From Streptomyces chumphonensis (GTDB lineage Bacteria; Actinomycetota; Actinomycetes; Streptomycetales; Streptomycetaceae), in contig NZ_JACXYU010000001.1 of NCBI RefSeq assembly GCF_014779715.1, positions 62,001 to 126,000 of the forward strand: a stretch of 64,000 bases of DNA, given 5' to 3'. The notes under the pieces are model-generated. The model worked only from the letters and a program-made list of their open reading frames with translations, made no database searches and was not told the DNA's origin. Numbering within the stretch: the first letter of the stretch is position 1; each line of letters opens with the position of its first letter. Below are positions 33,877-42,627 of the stretch, piece after piece. A program made the translations under genes and the position numbers.

Positions 33877-34914
33877 ATGCTCGAAGATCAGACGGCACCG
33901 GGGAACCGGACTCAGTCAGCGCCCGGCGCACCGCGGATCCCCGCACAGCAGCCCGCGGGGTCCGGCTGGCCGTCGGACTACCCCGCCGGATACGCCGTGG
34001 TGGACGTGGAGACGACCGGGCTGTCCCGCGAGGACAGGATCGTGTCGGCCGCCGTCTACCAGCTCGACGCCCGGGGCGAGGTGGAGGACCACTGGTACTC
34101 CACGGTCAACCCGCAGCGCGATCCGGGGCCCACCTGGATCCACGGGCTCACGAGCGCGGTGCTGGCGGACGCCCCCCTCTTCGGGGAGGTCGCCGAGGAG
34201 TTCGGGCGGCGGCTCGACGGCCGTGTCCTGGTCGCCCACAACGCCATGTTCGACTGGACGATGATCGCCCGCGAGTTCGCCCGCACCGACCGCGAGCCGC
34301 CCGTACGGCAGCGGCTGTGCACCATCGCGCTGTCCAAGTCCCTCGGCCTCCCGCTGGCCAACCACAAGCTGGAGTCGCTGGCGGCGCACTACGGCGTCGT
34401 CCAGCAGCGCGCCCACCACGCGCTGGACGACGCCCGCGTGCTGGCGGAGACGTTCCGCCCGAGTCTGCGGCTGGCGGCGGCGGGCGGCGTGCGGCTGCCG
34501 CTGCTGTCCTGCACCCCGCTGACGGAGTGGTCCGCCGCGCCGTACGGCGGCCCCGGCGGCCAGGGCGGCGCCCGCCCCTTCGCGGCGGCGACGTGGCGGC
34601 CCTCGCGCAGGCGGCCGGCCTGCCCCTACCCGAACCCCGGCCGCTACCGCCCCGGCGGCACCCTCGTCCAGGGCATGCGGGTGGCCATCTCCGGGGACAC
34701 CCAGACCGAACGGGAGCTGCTGGAGGACCGCGCCATCGAGGCGGGCCTGCACATCGCCACGAGCGTGTCGCGGCTCACGAGCCTGCTGGTGACGAACGAC
34801 CCCTCCTCACCCACCGGCAAGGTGAACCGCGCCCGCTCGTTCGGCACCCCGATCCTCGACGAGGCGGCCTTCACCCAGCTTCTGCGGGACGTGGCCCCAG
34901 CGCCCGGGAGCTGA
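33877..34914 (+). CDS. DEDDh exonuclease with C-terminal BRCT domain
   Basis: 345 residues from ATG 33877. The DnaQ-like 3'-5' exonuclease fold shows DVETTGL (Asp, Glu), AHNAMFDW (Asp) and HHALDDAR (His, Asp), a complete DEDDh set. Residues from about 260 on (LVQGMRVAISGDTQTERELLEDRAIEAG split by short gaps) look like a BRCT domain, ending in FGTPILDEAAFTQLL. Exonuclease plus BRCT is a known DNA polymerase III epsilon-like layout of actinobacteria, probably for repair. A TATCCT box ends 8 nt before the ATG, so the start may be leaderless. Confidence 0.88.
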   Translation: MLEDQTAPGNRTQSAPGAPRIPAQQPAGSGWPSDYPAGYAVVDVETTGLSREDRIVSAAVYQLDARGEVEDHWYSTVNPQRDPGPTWIHGLTSAVLADAPLFGEVAEEFGRRLDGRVLVAHNAMFDWTMIAREFARTDREPPVRQRLCTIALSKSLGLPLANHKLESLAAHYGVVQQRAHHALDDARVLAETFRPSLRLAAAGGVRLPLLSCTPLTEWSAAPYGGPGGQGGARPFAAATWRPSRRRPACPYPNPGRYRPGGTLVQGMRVAISGDTQTERELLEDRAIEAGLHIATSVSRLTSLLVTNDPSSPTGKVNRARSFGTPILDEAAFTQLLRDVAPAPGS

Positions 34915-34933
34915 GCGCGGCGCGGTACCGTCG

Positions 34934-35809
34934 ATGGTCGTGTACCGCTTCCTGTTGTCCCGCCAGTGGGTGATCCTCACCCTCCTCGGCCTCGCGCTGA
35001 TGCCGGTCATGGTGCAGCTCGGCTTCTGGCAGCTGCACCGGCACCAGGACCGCGTCGCGCACAACGAGCTGATCGCCGACAGCCTCGCCGCCGACCCGGT
35101 ACCCGTCACGGAGCTGACCGGTACGGAGCGGCAGCCCGCCGCCGAGGACCGCTTCCGCCGGGTGACGGCGAGCGGGGTCTACGACACCGGGCACGAGGTC
35201 GTCGTGCGCCGCCGCACCGCCGCCGACGGCCGCGAGGTGGGCTACTTCGTGCTCACGCCGCTGATCCGCGCGGACGGCACCGCGCTGCTGGTGAACCGGG
35301 GCTGGGTGCCCGGCAGCGGCGACCAGCGGACGTTCCCCGAGGTCCCGGACGCCCCCGGGGGCACGGTCACCCTCACCGGACGCCTGATGCGCGACGAGAC
35401 GACGGAGGCGACGGGCATCAAGGTCCGCGAGGGCCTGCCGGACCGCCAGGTCATGCTCATCAACAGCGCGGACCGGGAGAAGGAACTGGGCCGGCCGGTG
35501 CTGGGCGGGTTCGTGGAGCTGACGGACACGGCGCCGCGGCCCGCGCCGGACGAGCTCGCCCAGCAGGTCCCCGAGCCCGACCAAAGCGGCATCGGCGCGC
35601 ACATGGCCTACGCCGTCCAGTGGTGGCTGTTCACCGCCGCCGTCCCCGTGGGGTGGGTCGTGCTGCTGCGGCGGGAGCTGCGGGACCGGCGGGCCGCCGC
35701 TGCCGGGCCGACGGCGGACGGGCCGGGACGCGACGTGCCCGCCGACCGGCGTGACGCGCCCGCCAGGACCCCCGCCCGCACGGCCGCCGGGGCGGGCACG
35801 GCAGACTGA
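34934..35809 (+). CDS. SURF1-family cytochrome oxidase assembly protein
   Basis: 291 residues from ATG 34934 (a GTG two codons later is an alternative). SURF1 helps heme-copper oxidase maturation. It has an N-terminal membrane helix (VILTLLGLALMPVMVQLGFWQ with the conserved GFWQLxR pattern), a periplasm-facing domain with LLVNRGWVP, and a second helix near residue 225-250 (AYAVQWWLFTAAVPVGWVVLL). The C-terminal about 45 residues are Ala/Arg/Pro-rich. It starts 19 nt after the exonuclease gene. Confidence 0.92.
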   Translation: MVVYRFLLSRQWVILTLLGLALMPVMVQLGFWQLHRHQDRVAHNELIADSLAADPVPVTELTGTERQPAAEDRFRRVTASGVYDTGHEVVVRRRTAADGREVGYFVLTPLIRADGTALLVNRGWVPGSGDQRTFPEVPDAPGGTVTLTGRLMRDETTEATGIKVREGLPDRQVMLINSADREKELGRPVLGGFVELTDTAPRPAPDELAQQVPEPDQSGIGAHMAYAVQWWLFTAAVPVGWVVLLRRELRDRRAAAAGPTADGPGRDVPADRRDAPARTPARTAAGAGTAD

Positions 35810-35814
35810 CGCCC

Positions 35815-36570
35815 ATGGATCTCGGGCTCAAGGACACGGCGTACCTCGTCACCGGCGGCACGCGCGGACTCGGTTTCGCCACCGCGCGGCAGCTCACCGC
35901 CGACGGGGCACGCGTACTGGTCACCGGGCGGGAGCGGGAGACGGCCGAGGCGGCGGCGCGGCGGCTCGGGCCGTCGGCCGTCGGCATGGCCGCCGACAAC
36001 GCCGACCCGGCTGCCGCCGAACGGCTGGTGGACGCCGCCTTCACGCACTTCGGCCGCCTCGACGGTGTCCTCGTCAGCGTCGGCGGCCCCCCGGCCGGCG
36101 GCGCCGAGACGGCGACCGACGAACAGTGGCGGACCGCCTTCGACGCGGTGTTCCTCGGCGCGGTGCGGACGGCCCGGGCAGCCGCCGCGCGGCTTGCGGA
36201 GGGCGGGGTGATCGGTTTCGTGCTCTCCGGTTCGGTGGCCGAGCCGATCCCCGGCCTGACGATCTCCAACGGGCTGCGGCCGGGGCTCGCGGGTTTCGCC
36301 AAGTCGCTGTCGCTGGAGCTCGGGCCGCGCGGCATCCGGGTGGTGGGGCTGCTGCCCTCGCGCATCGACACCGACCGCGTCCGGGAGCTCGACGCGCTGT
36401 CCGGGGACGCCGACGCCTCCCGCGCCCGCAACTGCGCGGCGATCCCGCTGGGCCGCTACGGCACGCCGGAGGAGTTCGGGAAGGCGGCGGCGTTCCTGCT
36501 CTCCCCCGCCGCGTCCTACCTCACCGGCACGATGCTGCCGGTGGACGGCGGCGCCCAGCACCGCTTCTGA
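35815..36570 (+). CDS. Short-chain dehydrogenase/reductase lacking the Tyr-Lys pair
   Basis: 251 residues, 5 nt after the SURF1 gene. Classical SDR features are present (LVTGGTRGLG cofactor loop, SVGGPP, LSGSVAEPIPG with the Ser, C-terminal LPVDGG). Where YxxxK is expected the sequence reads SNGLR, so there is no catalytic tyrosine. Other FabG-like SDRs with an S/N-xx-R pattern exist; their reactions are not well known. It may bind nucleotide without normal dehydrogenase activity. Confidence 0.88.
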   Translation: MDLGLKDTAYLVTGGTRGLGFATARQLTADGARVLVTGRERETAEAAARRLGPSAVGMAADNADPAAAERLVDAAFTHFGRLDGVLVSVGGPPAGGAETATDEQWRTAFDAVFLGAVRTARAAAARLAEGGVIGFVLSGSVAEPIPGLTISNGLRPGLAGFAKSLSLELGPRGIRVVGLLPSRIDTDRVRELDALSGDADASRARNCAAIPLGRYGTPEEFGKAAAFLLSPAASYLTGTMLPVDGGAQHRF

Positions 36571-36603
36571 GCGGCCCGCACGGGGAACGGGCGGGAGCCG
36601 GGC

Positions 36604-37200
36604 TCAGGTCAGGCGTTCGGGGCGGCCCCGCGCTCCGCGCAGCCGCGCCTCGGCGGGCAGCGACTCCAGCCCGGCCGAGGCCCGGGCGTGTTCCAGCGGC
36701 CCCCGGTGCAGCGCGCGGACGAGGCCGGCCGGGCGCGCGTCGGCGCCCACCAGGACCCCGACGCGGGCCCTCGGCGCCCGCCGCCGCCCCACCAGGCGGG
36801 TACGGGCGCCGCGCACGCCGGGCAGCTCCTCCGTCTCCGCCGCGATGACGTCGGCCAGCGCCGACCCGCGCACCGCCGCCCCCGCGCCGTCGCCGCTGTC
36901 CACCAGGACGGCCGCGACGCGCCGGGAGCGCAGCTGGGCGATCAGCCACCACAACGCCACGACCAGCAGCACGCCGAGGACGGAGAGGACGACGGGCCAC
37001 CACCAGCTCTCGTCGGTCCACTGGGTGCGGTCCTCCCGGGTGAGGAGGACCTCGTCGGGGTTGCGCCAGGAGTAGCCGTCGGGCGGCGTGACGTCGAGGC
37101 GGCGGAAGAGGTCGGTGCCGCCCGCGAGGCCGGCCGCCCCGAGACCCAGCAGCGCCAGGCCGGTGAGCGCCAGCAGCACCCGGTTGACGGTTCTCAGCAT
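36604..37200 (-). CDS. amaP: AmaP-like alkaline-shock membrane anchor protein
   Basis: 198 residues, ATG 37200 with AAGG upstream. Two N-terminal membrane segments (VLLALTGLALLGLGAAGL and WPVVLSVLGVLLVVALWWLIAQL) precede a cytoplasmic Asp23-like half. This is the AmaP layout, which anchors Asp23 at the membrane. It is the last gene of a five-gene run on this strand with two Asp23 paralogues. Confidence 0.8.
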   Translation of the reverse strand: MLRTVNRVLLALTGLALLGLGAAGLAGGTDLFRRLDVTPPDGYSWRNPDEVLLTREDRTQWTDESWWWPVVLSVLGVLLVVALWWLIAQLRSRRVAAVLVDSGDGAGAAVRGSALADVIAAETEELPGVRGARTRLVGRRRAPRARVGVLVGADARPAGLVRALHRGPLEHARASAGLESLPAEARLRGARGRPERLT

Positions 37201-37220
37201 CGGTGCACCTTCAGCGTGGG

Positions 37221-37874
37221 TCAGTGGTGGTCCGGGCGGCGGACGTGGACCGACAGCCGGGGCTGCCGCGCCAGTCCCAGATCGGCCAGGGTGTCGGCCA
37301 GGACGCCGGTCAGGTCCGTGCGGACCTCCTCGACCTCCCGGAAGTGGGCGACCGCCCGCACCCGGGCCCTGCGGCGGCGGACCCGGACCTTGGCGCTGCG
37401 CACGCCCGGCACCTGGACCGCCTGCTCACGCAGCACCCCGGCGGCGGTCCCCCGGTCGAGCCCGGCCCGCAGGCCCGGCGCCCCGTGCATGGTCAGCAGG
37501 GCCCGCAGCCCCGGGGTGAGGGCCAGGAGCAGCAGCCACAGGCCCAGCGCCGCGACGAGAGCCGCACCGGCGATCGTCCAGGCGTCGCCGAGCTGGCGGG
37601 TGGCCAGTTCGTCAGCGAGTCCGGTGCGCCAGTCGGCGGCCTCGCGGCCGGCCCGGACGGCGATCAGGTCGTACAGGAGGAAGCCGACGCCGAAGAGCAG
37701 CACGAGGGCGACCAGGACCGAGGGCAGTCGGCGTACCGACCAGAACCGGCCGCGCCGACCCGAGCCCGGTTCCGGCTCCGCCGCGCCCCCCGCCGCGCCG
37801 GGCGGGCCCGTGACGTCGCGGTCGGCGGGCGGGGGGTCGAGGGTGCGGGGTGCGCCGGGGGACTCGTCGGTCAC
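37221..37874 (-). CDS. DUF6286-like membrane protein of the Asp23 operon
   Basis: 217 residues from GTG 37874, which overlaps the upstream stop (GTGA) and follows GGGGAGGG. It has a Pro/Gly-rich N-terminus and two membrane helices (LPSVLVALVLLFGVGFLLYDLIAV; AWTIAGAALVAALGLWLLLLAL), then an about 100-residue soluble part with an Arg-rich segment (SAKVRVRRRRARVRAVAHF). It resembles an AmaP relative. Function inferred only from the operon: cell-envelope stress. Confidence 0.75.
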   Translation of the reverse strand: MTDESPGAPRTLDPPPADRDVTGPPGAAGGAAEPEPGSGRRGRFWSVRRLPSVLVALVLLFGVGFLLYDLIAVRAGREAADWRTGLADELATRQLGDAWTIAGAALVAALGLWLLLLALTPGLRALLTMHGAPGLRAGLDRGTAAGVLREQAVQVPGVRSAKVRVRRRRARVRAVAHFREVEEVRTDLTGVLADTLADLGLARQPRLSVHVRRPDHH

Positions 37875-38350
37875 TGCACCCTCCCCGCCCGGTCGCCGCC
37901 CAGGTGCGGGGTGTTGAGCCGCTCGACGTCGACGGCCACCTCCCGCACCGCGAAACCGGCCAGCTCCCGCACCCGGACCACCACCCGGCGGCGCACCGCG
38001 CGGCACTGGGCGCCGATGTCGCTCGGGTACCCGAGCTCGACGGACACCCGCAGCCGGGCGGTGTCCGGCTCACCGGCCCGGCGGGAGCGGGAGCGGGAGG
38101 ACACCGAGGCGTCACGGGCCCGACTCCCGGGCGCGGGCAGCTCGGCCGGGGCCGCGGCCGGGCCCCCGGGCGGCACGTGAGCCTCCGGGGCGCCGCCGTC
38201 GGGGGCGGCCGGCACCGGACGGCCGGTGCCGGCCGTGTCGTCCGGGCCGCGCAGAGCCTCGTGGGCGGCCTGGACGGCGATCTTGGCGATCACCTTGTCC
38301 GCGATCCGCGTGGCCCCGCGCTCGGCGGCGGGGACGGGTTCGAGCGCCAC
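37871..38350 (-). CDS. Asp23/Gls24-family envelope stress protein (second copy)
   Basis: 159 residues from GTG 38350. The N-terminal RIADKVIAKIAVQAAHEAL and the later [31 protein letters not shown] are the two halves of the Asp23 pattern, separated by a Pro/Ala-rich insert of about 50 residues. It starts 3 nt after the small membrane protein gene and overlaps the next one by 4 nt. Confidence 0.8.
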   Translation of the reverse strand: MALEPVPAAERGATRIADKVIAKIAVQAAHEALRGPDDTAGTGRPVPAAPDGGAPEAHVPPGGPAAAPAELPAPGSRARDASVSSRSRSRRAGEPDTARLRVSVELGYPSDIGAQCRAVRRRVVVRVRELAGFAVREVAVDVERLNTPHLGGDRAGRVQ

Positions 38351-38353
38351 GGC

Positions 38354-38545
38354 TCACCGCCGACGATCGCTGCGGCCCCGGGCACCGAAGAACTCCCCCG
38401 GGTCCAGGTCACCGTCGGCGAACCTGCCGATGACGAATCCCACGGCGCCCAGCGCCGCCACGAGCAGAAAGGCTCCGAACCCGCCGAAATAGCCGGCGAA
38501 GCCCAGCGCCATTCCGGTGACCAAGCCGACGACCGCCATACTCAT
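38354..38545 (-). CDS. Small Gly-rich membrane protein of the Asp23 operon
   Basis: 63 residues from ATG 38545 with AAGGAG upstream. One long hydrophobic, Gly/Ala-rich hairpin (VVGLVTGMALGFAGYFGGFGAFLLVAALGAVGFVIG) is followed by a charged tail. The same small protein type accompanies Asp23 genes in other streptomycetes as I recall. Function unknown. Confidence 0.8.
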   Translation of the reverse strand: MSMAVVGLVTGMALGFAGYFGGFGAFLLVAALGAVGFVIGRFADGDLDPGEFFGARGRSDRRR

Positions 38546-38639
38546 CCTGCGCTCCTTGCATCGCTCCGCCCGGACCTCACCGGGTCACCGCCCTCCTCGC
38601 GGGTCTTCCCCGCGGCGGGCCCGGCCACCCCACCCCGGT

Positions 38640-39116
38640 CTACCGCAACCTGGGCTGTTCCTCTTCCTCGTCCTCGTCCGGCTCGTCGGGGAGCTTGACG
38701 TCGCTGACGGCGATGTTGACCTCCACCACTTCCAGCCCGGTCATGCGTTCGACGGCTTCCACGACGCTGGTGCGCACGTCGGCGGCGACATCGGAGATGG
38801 AGACGCCGTACTCCACCACGATCTCCAGGTCGAGGGCCGCCTGCACCTCCCCCACCTCCGCCTTGACGCCGCGCGTCACGGAGCGGCCGCCACCGGGGAC
38901 GCGGTCCCGTACGGCGCCGAAGGTGCGGGCCATCCCGCCGCCCATCGCGTGGACGCCGTCGACGTCCCGCGTGGCCATGCCGGCGATCTTGGCCACCACT
39001 CCGTCGGCGATGGTCGTCCTCCCCCGGCCGGCCGGGTCGCCGCCGCCCCGGTTGGCGCCCTGGGAACGCCCTGCCTGGCCGGTGTCCTTGGCCGCGGCGG
39101 ATGTCGTCTCGGTCAT
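38640..39116 (-). CDS. Asp23/Gls24-family envelope stress protein (first copy)
   Basis: 158 residues. I chose ATG 39116 because the GGAAAGG site is too close to the ATG at 39125. The domain runs from TIADGVVAKIAGMATRDVDGV through ALDLEIVVEYGVSISDVAADVR to a conserved VVEVNIAVSDV, then a Glu/Asp-rich tail. Asp23 proteins sit at the membrane with AmaP and respond to cell-wall stress. It heads the operon running down to 36604. Confidence 0.88.
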   Translation of the reverse strand: MTETTSAAAKDTGQAGRSQGANRGGGDPAGRGRTTIADGVVAKIAGMATRDVDGVHAMGGGMARTFGAVRDRVPGGGRSVTRGVKAEVGEVQAALDLEIVVEYGVSISDVAADVRTSVVEAVERMTGLEVVEVNIAVSDVKLPDEPDEDEEEEQPRLR

Positions 39117-39204
39117 CGCCTTCATCCCTTTCCGATCAGGCTGCTGGGAGGCGGAGAGGCCTGCCCCACTCCGCGACTCACCCTAGGTCTGACCCAGACG
39201 GGTA

Positions 39205-39233
39205 CCCACCCGTTGCACGGCCGAACGGGTGGG
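39205..39233. promoter_or_regulatory. Palindrome upstream of the Asp23 operon
   Basis: CCCACCCGTT (39205-39214) and AACGGGTGGG (39224-39233) form a perfect 10-bp inverted repeat with a 9-bp spacer. It lies about 90 bp upstream of the first Asp23 start, with another ACTCACCCGTT half site about 30 bp further. It is either an operator or a terminator for the flanking genes. Confidence 0.45.
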
Positions 39234-39326
39234 CATGAGTCCGATTTCCGGCCCCGTACTCACCCGTTCGGTGTGCTGCGGCCCTGCGCGAGCCCGGCCG
39301 TGCCCACGCGCCGAGCCCGGCCGTGC

Positions 39327-40118
39327 CTACTCGCCGAGCCCGGCGAGCGCGTGCAGCCGTCGGCCCTGGGCGGCCCGTTCGGCCACGCGCTGCTCCTCGT
39401 AGTCCCGCTGGAGTGCGCCCTGGAGCAGCGCCTTCGTCTCGATCACCGCGTCGCGCGGGGCGGCGACCAGGGCGGCGGCGAGGTCGGCGGTCGCCGCCGC
39501 CAACTCGGCCCGCGGCACGGTGAGGTTGGCCAGCCCGCAGCGTTCGGCCTCCTGGGCGTGGACGAAGCGGCCGGTGGCGCAGATCTCCAGGGCGCGGGCG
39601 TACCCCACCAGGTTGACCAGCGGGTGGGTGCCCGTCAGGTCGGGGACGAGGCCGAGGCTCGTCTCGCGCATGGCGAACTGGGCGTCGTCCGCACAGACCC
39701 GCAGGTCACAGGCGAGGGCCAGTTGGAAGCCCGCGCCGATGGCGTGCCCCTGGACGGCGGCGATGGTGACGACGTCCGGCCGGCGCCACCAGGTGAACGC
39801 CTCCTGGTACTCGGCGATGACGGCGTCCATGTCGGCGGCTGGGCCCCGGGCCAGGTCCAGGAACGAGGGCTCGCCCTCGAAGCCCTCGGGCGTGAAGGCC
39901 CGCCGGTCCAGCCCGGCGGAGAACGACCGGCCCTCGCCGCGCAGCACGCAGACCCGCACGCTGCCCGGCAGCTCCCGGCCCGCCGCCGCCAGCGCGCGCC
40001 ACATCGCCGGGGACTGGGCGTTGCGCTTGTCCGGGTTGGCCAGCGTGACCGTGGCCACGGCGCCGTCGTTCTCCGGGTCGACGGTGAGTCGCACACCGTC
40101 CTGGTCGAGCAGGGTCAT
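39327..40118 (-). CDS. Enoyl-CoA hydratase/isomerase family protein
   Basis: 263 residues from ATG 40118 (GGAGGA upstream). Crotonase fold with the oxyanion-hole stretches SFSAGLD and GHAIGAG. In the family the first catalytic Glu lies in GxELAxxCD; here it is Gln (GAGFQLALACD). The second Glu is present (FAMRETSLG). It is thus a crotonase with one acid residue, more likely an isomerase, hydrolase or decarboxylase-like member than a true hydratase. Confidence 0.85.
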   Translation of the reverse strand: MTLLDQDGVRLTVDPENDGAVATVTLANPDKRNAQSPAMWRALAAAGRELPGSVRVCVLRGEGRSFSAGLDRRAFTPEGFEGEPSFLDLARGPAADMDAVIAEYQEAFTWWRRPDVVTIAAVQGHAIGAGFQLALACDLRVCADDAQFAMRETSLGLVPDLTGTHPLVNLVGYARALEICATGRFVHAQEAERCGLANLTVPRAELAAATADLAAALVAAPRDAVIETKALLQGALQRDYEEQRVAERAAQGRRLHALAGLGE

Positions 40119-40235
40119 CGCGTCCTCCGGTGGCTTGCCGCAGTGAAGTGACTGCAGAGTAACCACCCGGCCGGTCCGAGGATCGGCCGGGTGGGCCGCC
40201 GAAGGATGCGTCCCACCCGCTCCGGGAACGGGTGG

Positions 40236-40451
40236 TCAGCCGGCCTTCTTGCCCCGCGTGGCACCGCCGCGACCGCGCAGGGTCACTCCGGCCTCGCTGA
40301 GCATGCGGTGCACGAACCCGTAGGACCGGCCGGTTTCCTCGGCCAGCGCCCGGATGCTCGCGCCTGAGTCGTATTTCTTCTTCAGGTCCGCCGCGAGCTC
40401 CTCGCGCGCGGTGCCGGTCACCCGGCTGCCCTTCTTCAGAGTCTCGGTCAC
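40236..40451 (-). CDS. gbn: Gbn-like small nucleoid-associated protein (GATC-binding)
   Basis: 71 residues from GTG 40451 (GAGGAGG upstream). A lysine-rich N-terminus leads into one helix-turn-helix (SGASIRALAEETGRSYGFVHRML) and a basic Gly/Arg tail. Size, sequence and position beside the ABC-F gene match SCO1839/Gbn of S. coelicolor, described as a nucleoid protein binding GATC sites that affects development and antibiotic production (recalled). A TGATCA site lies 38 nt upstream of its own start. Confidence 0.8.
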   Translation of the reverse strand: MTETLKKGSRVTGTAREELAADLKKKYDSGASIRALAEETGRSYGFVHRMLSEAGVTLRGRGGATRGKKAG

Positions 40452-40835
40452 CCGTGCCTCCTCGTGGGAAGTGCGCTCTGAGTTCTCATGATCACCCCTC
40501 CCGCCGGTTCTGGCCACCCATTCGGCAAGGTCGATGGGATGAGCTTGACGCGGCGGACACCCGCTGTGACGGGCGCGACGGCCTCGACAGCGCGGCTCGG
40601 AGGCCGCTCAGGACCGGCGCCGACGCGCAAAGGGGCAGGTCAGCCCCGACGACCCCGGCGCCACCGCGGGTACGGGGCGAGCGAGCGCCCGGCGGCGTCC
40701 GGAGGGCGGGGTGACCGGGGGATACGAGCCGTCCTCACTCGGATGAAGGATCATGCGTCTACCCGCGCTCCGCGCGGCGACGGGCGATCCGTGACGCCCC
40801 GCGCCCGAACGGTAGCGCGACGTCACGGGAGCGGG
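40452..40835. other. Intergenic region between gbn and the ABC-F gene
   Basis: 384 nt without a gene that I can support. The open frames here are Arg/Pro-rich and lack ribosome sites. The gbn-proximal part must hold its promoter and has TGATCA at 40489-40494. The rest shows no strong hairpin or repeat. Confidence 0.5.
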
Positions 40836-42434
<1,599 letters not shown>

Positions 42435-42452
42435 GGAAGAACTCCTGGACAG

Positions 42453-42548
42453 GACGACGTACGTACGGGCTGGCGGGCTTCGGGACGCGTGCCGCGGGGC
42501 GCCGCGCGTGCGTCGGGCGCGGCGGACGGCAGGCGGACGTACGTCGTC
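42453..42548 (-). promoter_or_regulatory. Long-range leader hairpin of the ABC-F gene
   Basis: GACGACGTACGT (42453-42464) and ACGTACGTCGTC (42537-42548) are perfect 12-nt inverted repeats enclosing 72 nt, inside the mRNA leader. The upstream arm begins 3 nt past the stop of the seven-codon upstream ORF. A ribosome stalled on that ORF would cover the arm and change folding before the ABC-F start. Confidence 0.55.
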
Positions 42549-42550
42549 GG

Positions 42551-42574
42551 CTAATGCGTGCGGGGAGTTTCCAT
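42551..42574 (-). CDS. Seven-residue upstream ORF (leader peptide METPRTH)
   Basis: ATG GAA ACT CCC CGC ACG CAT TAG, 24 nt, 116 nt before the ABC-F start. No Shine-Dalgarno, but a -10-like TAGACT (42582-42587) ends 7 nt before the ATG, so a leaderless start is plausible. The reading frame is short enough to be chance, but its place directly before the leader hairpin is that of an attenuator peptide. Confidence 0.45.
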   Translation of the reverse strand: METPRTH

Positions 42575-42627
42575 GTCGGGAAGTCTACCGGCGCGTCGCA
42601 ACCGCTTTTCCCGCCGCCCGCGTCCCG

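Noticed and set aside
40608..40826. A 72-codon minus-strand open frame between gbn and the ABC-F gene
   Set aside because: Arg/Ser/Pro-rich composition and no ribosome site; treated as non-coding.
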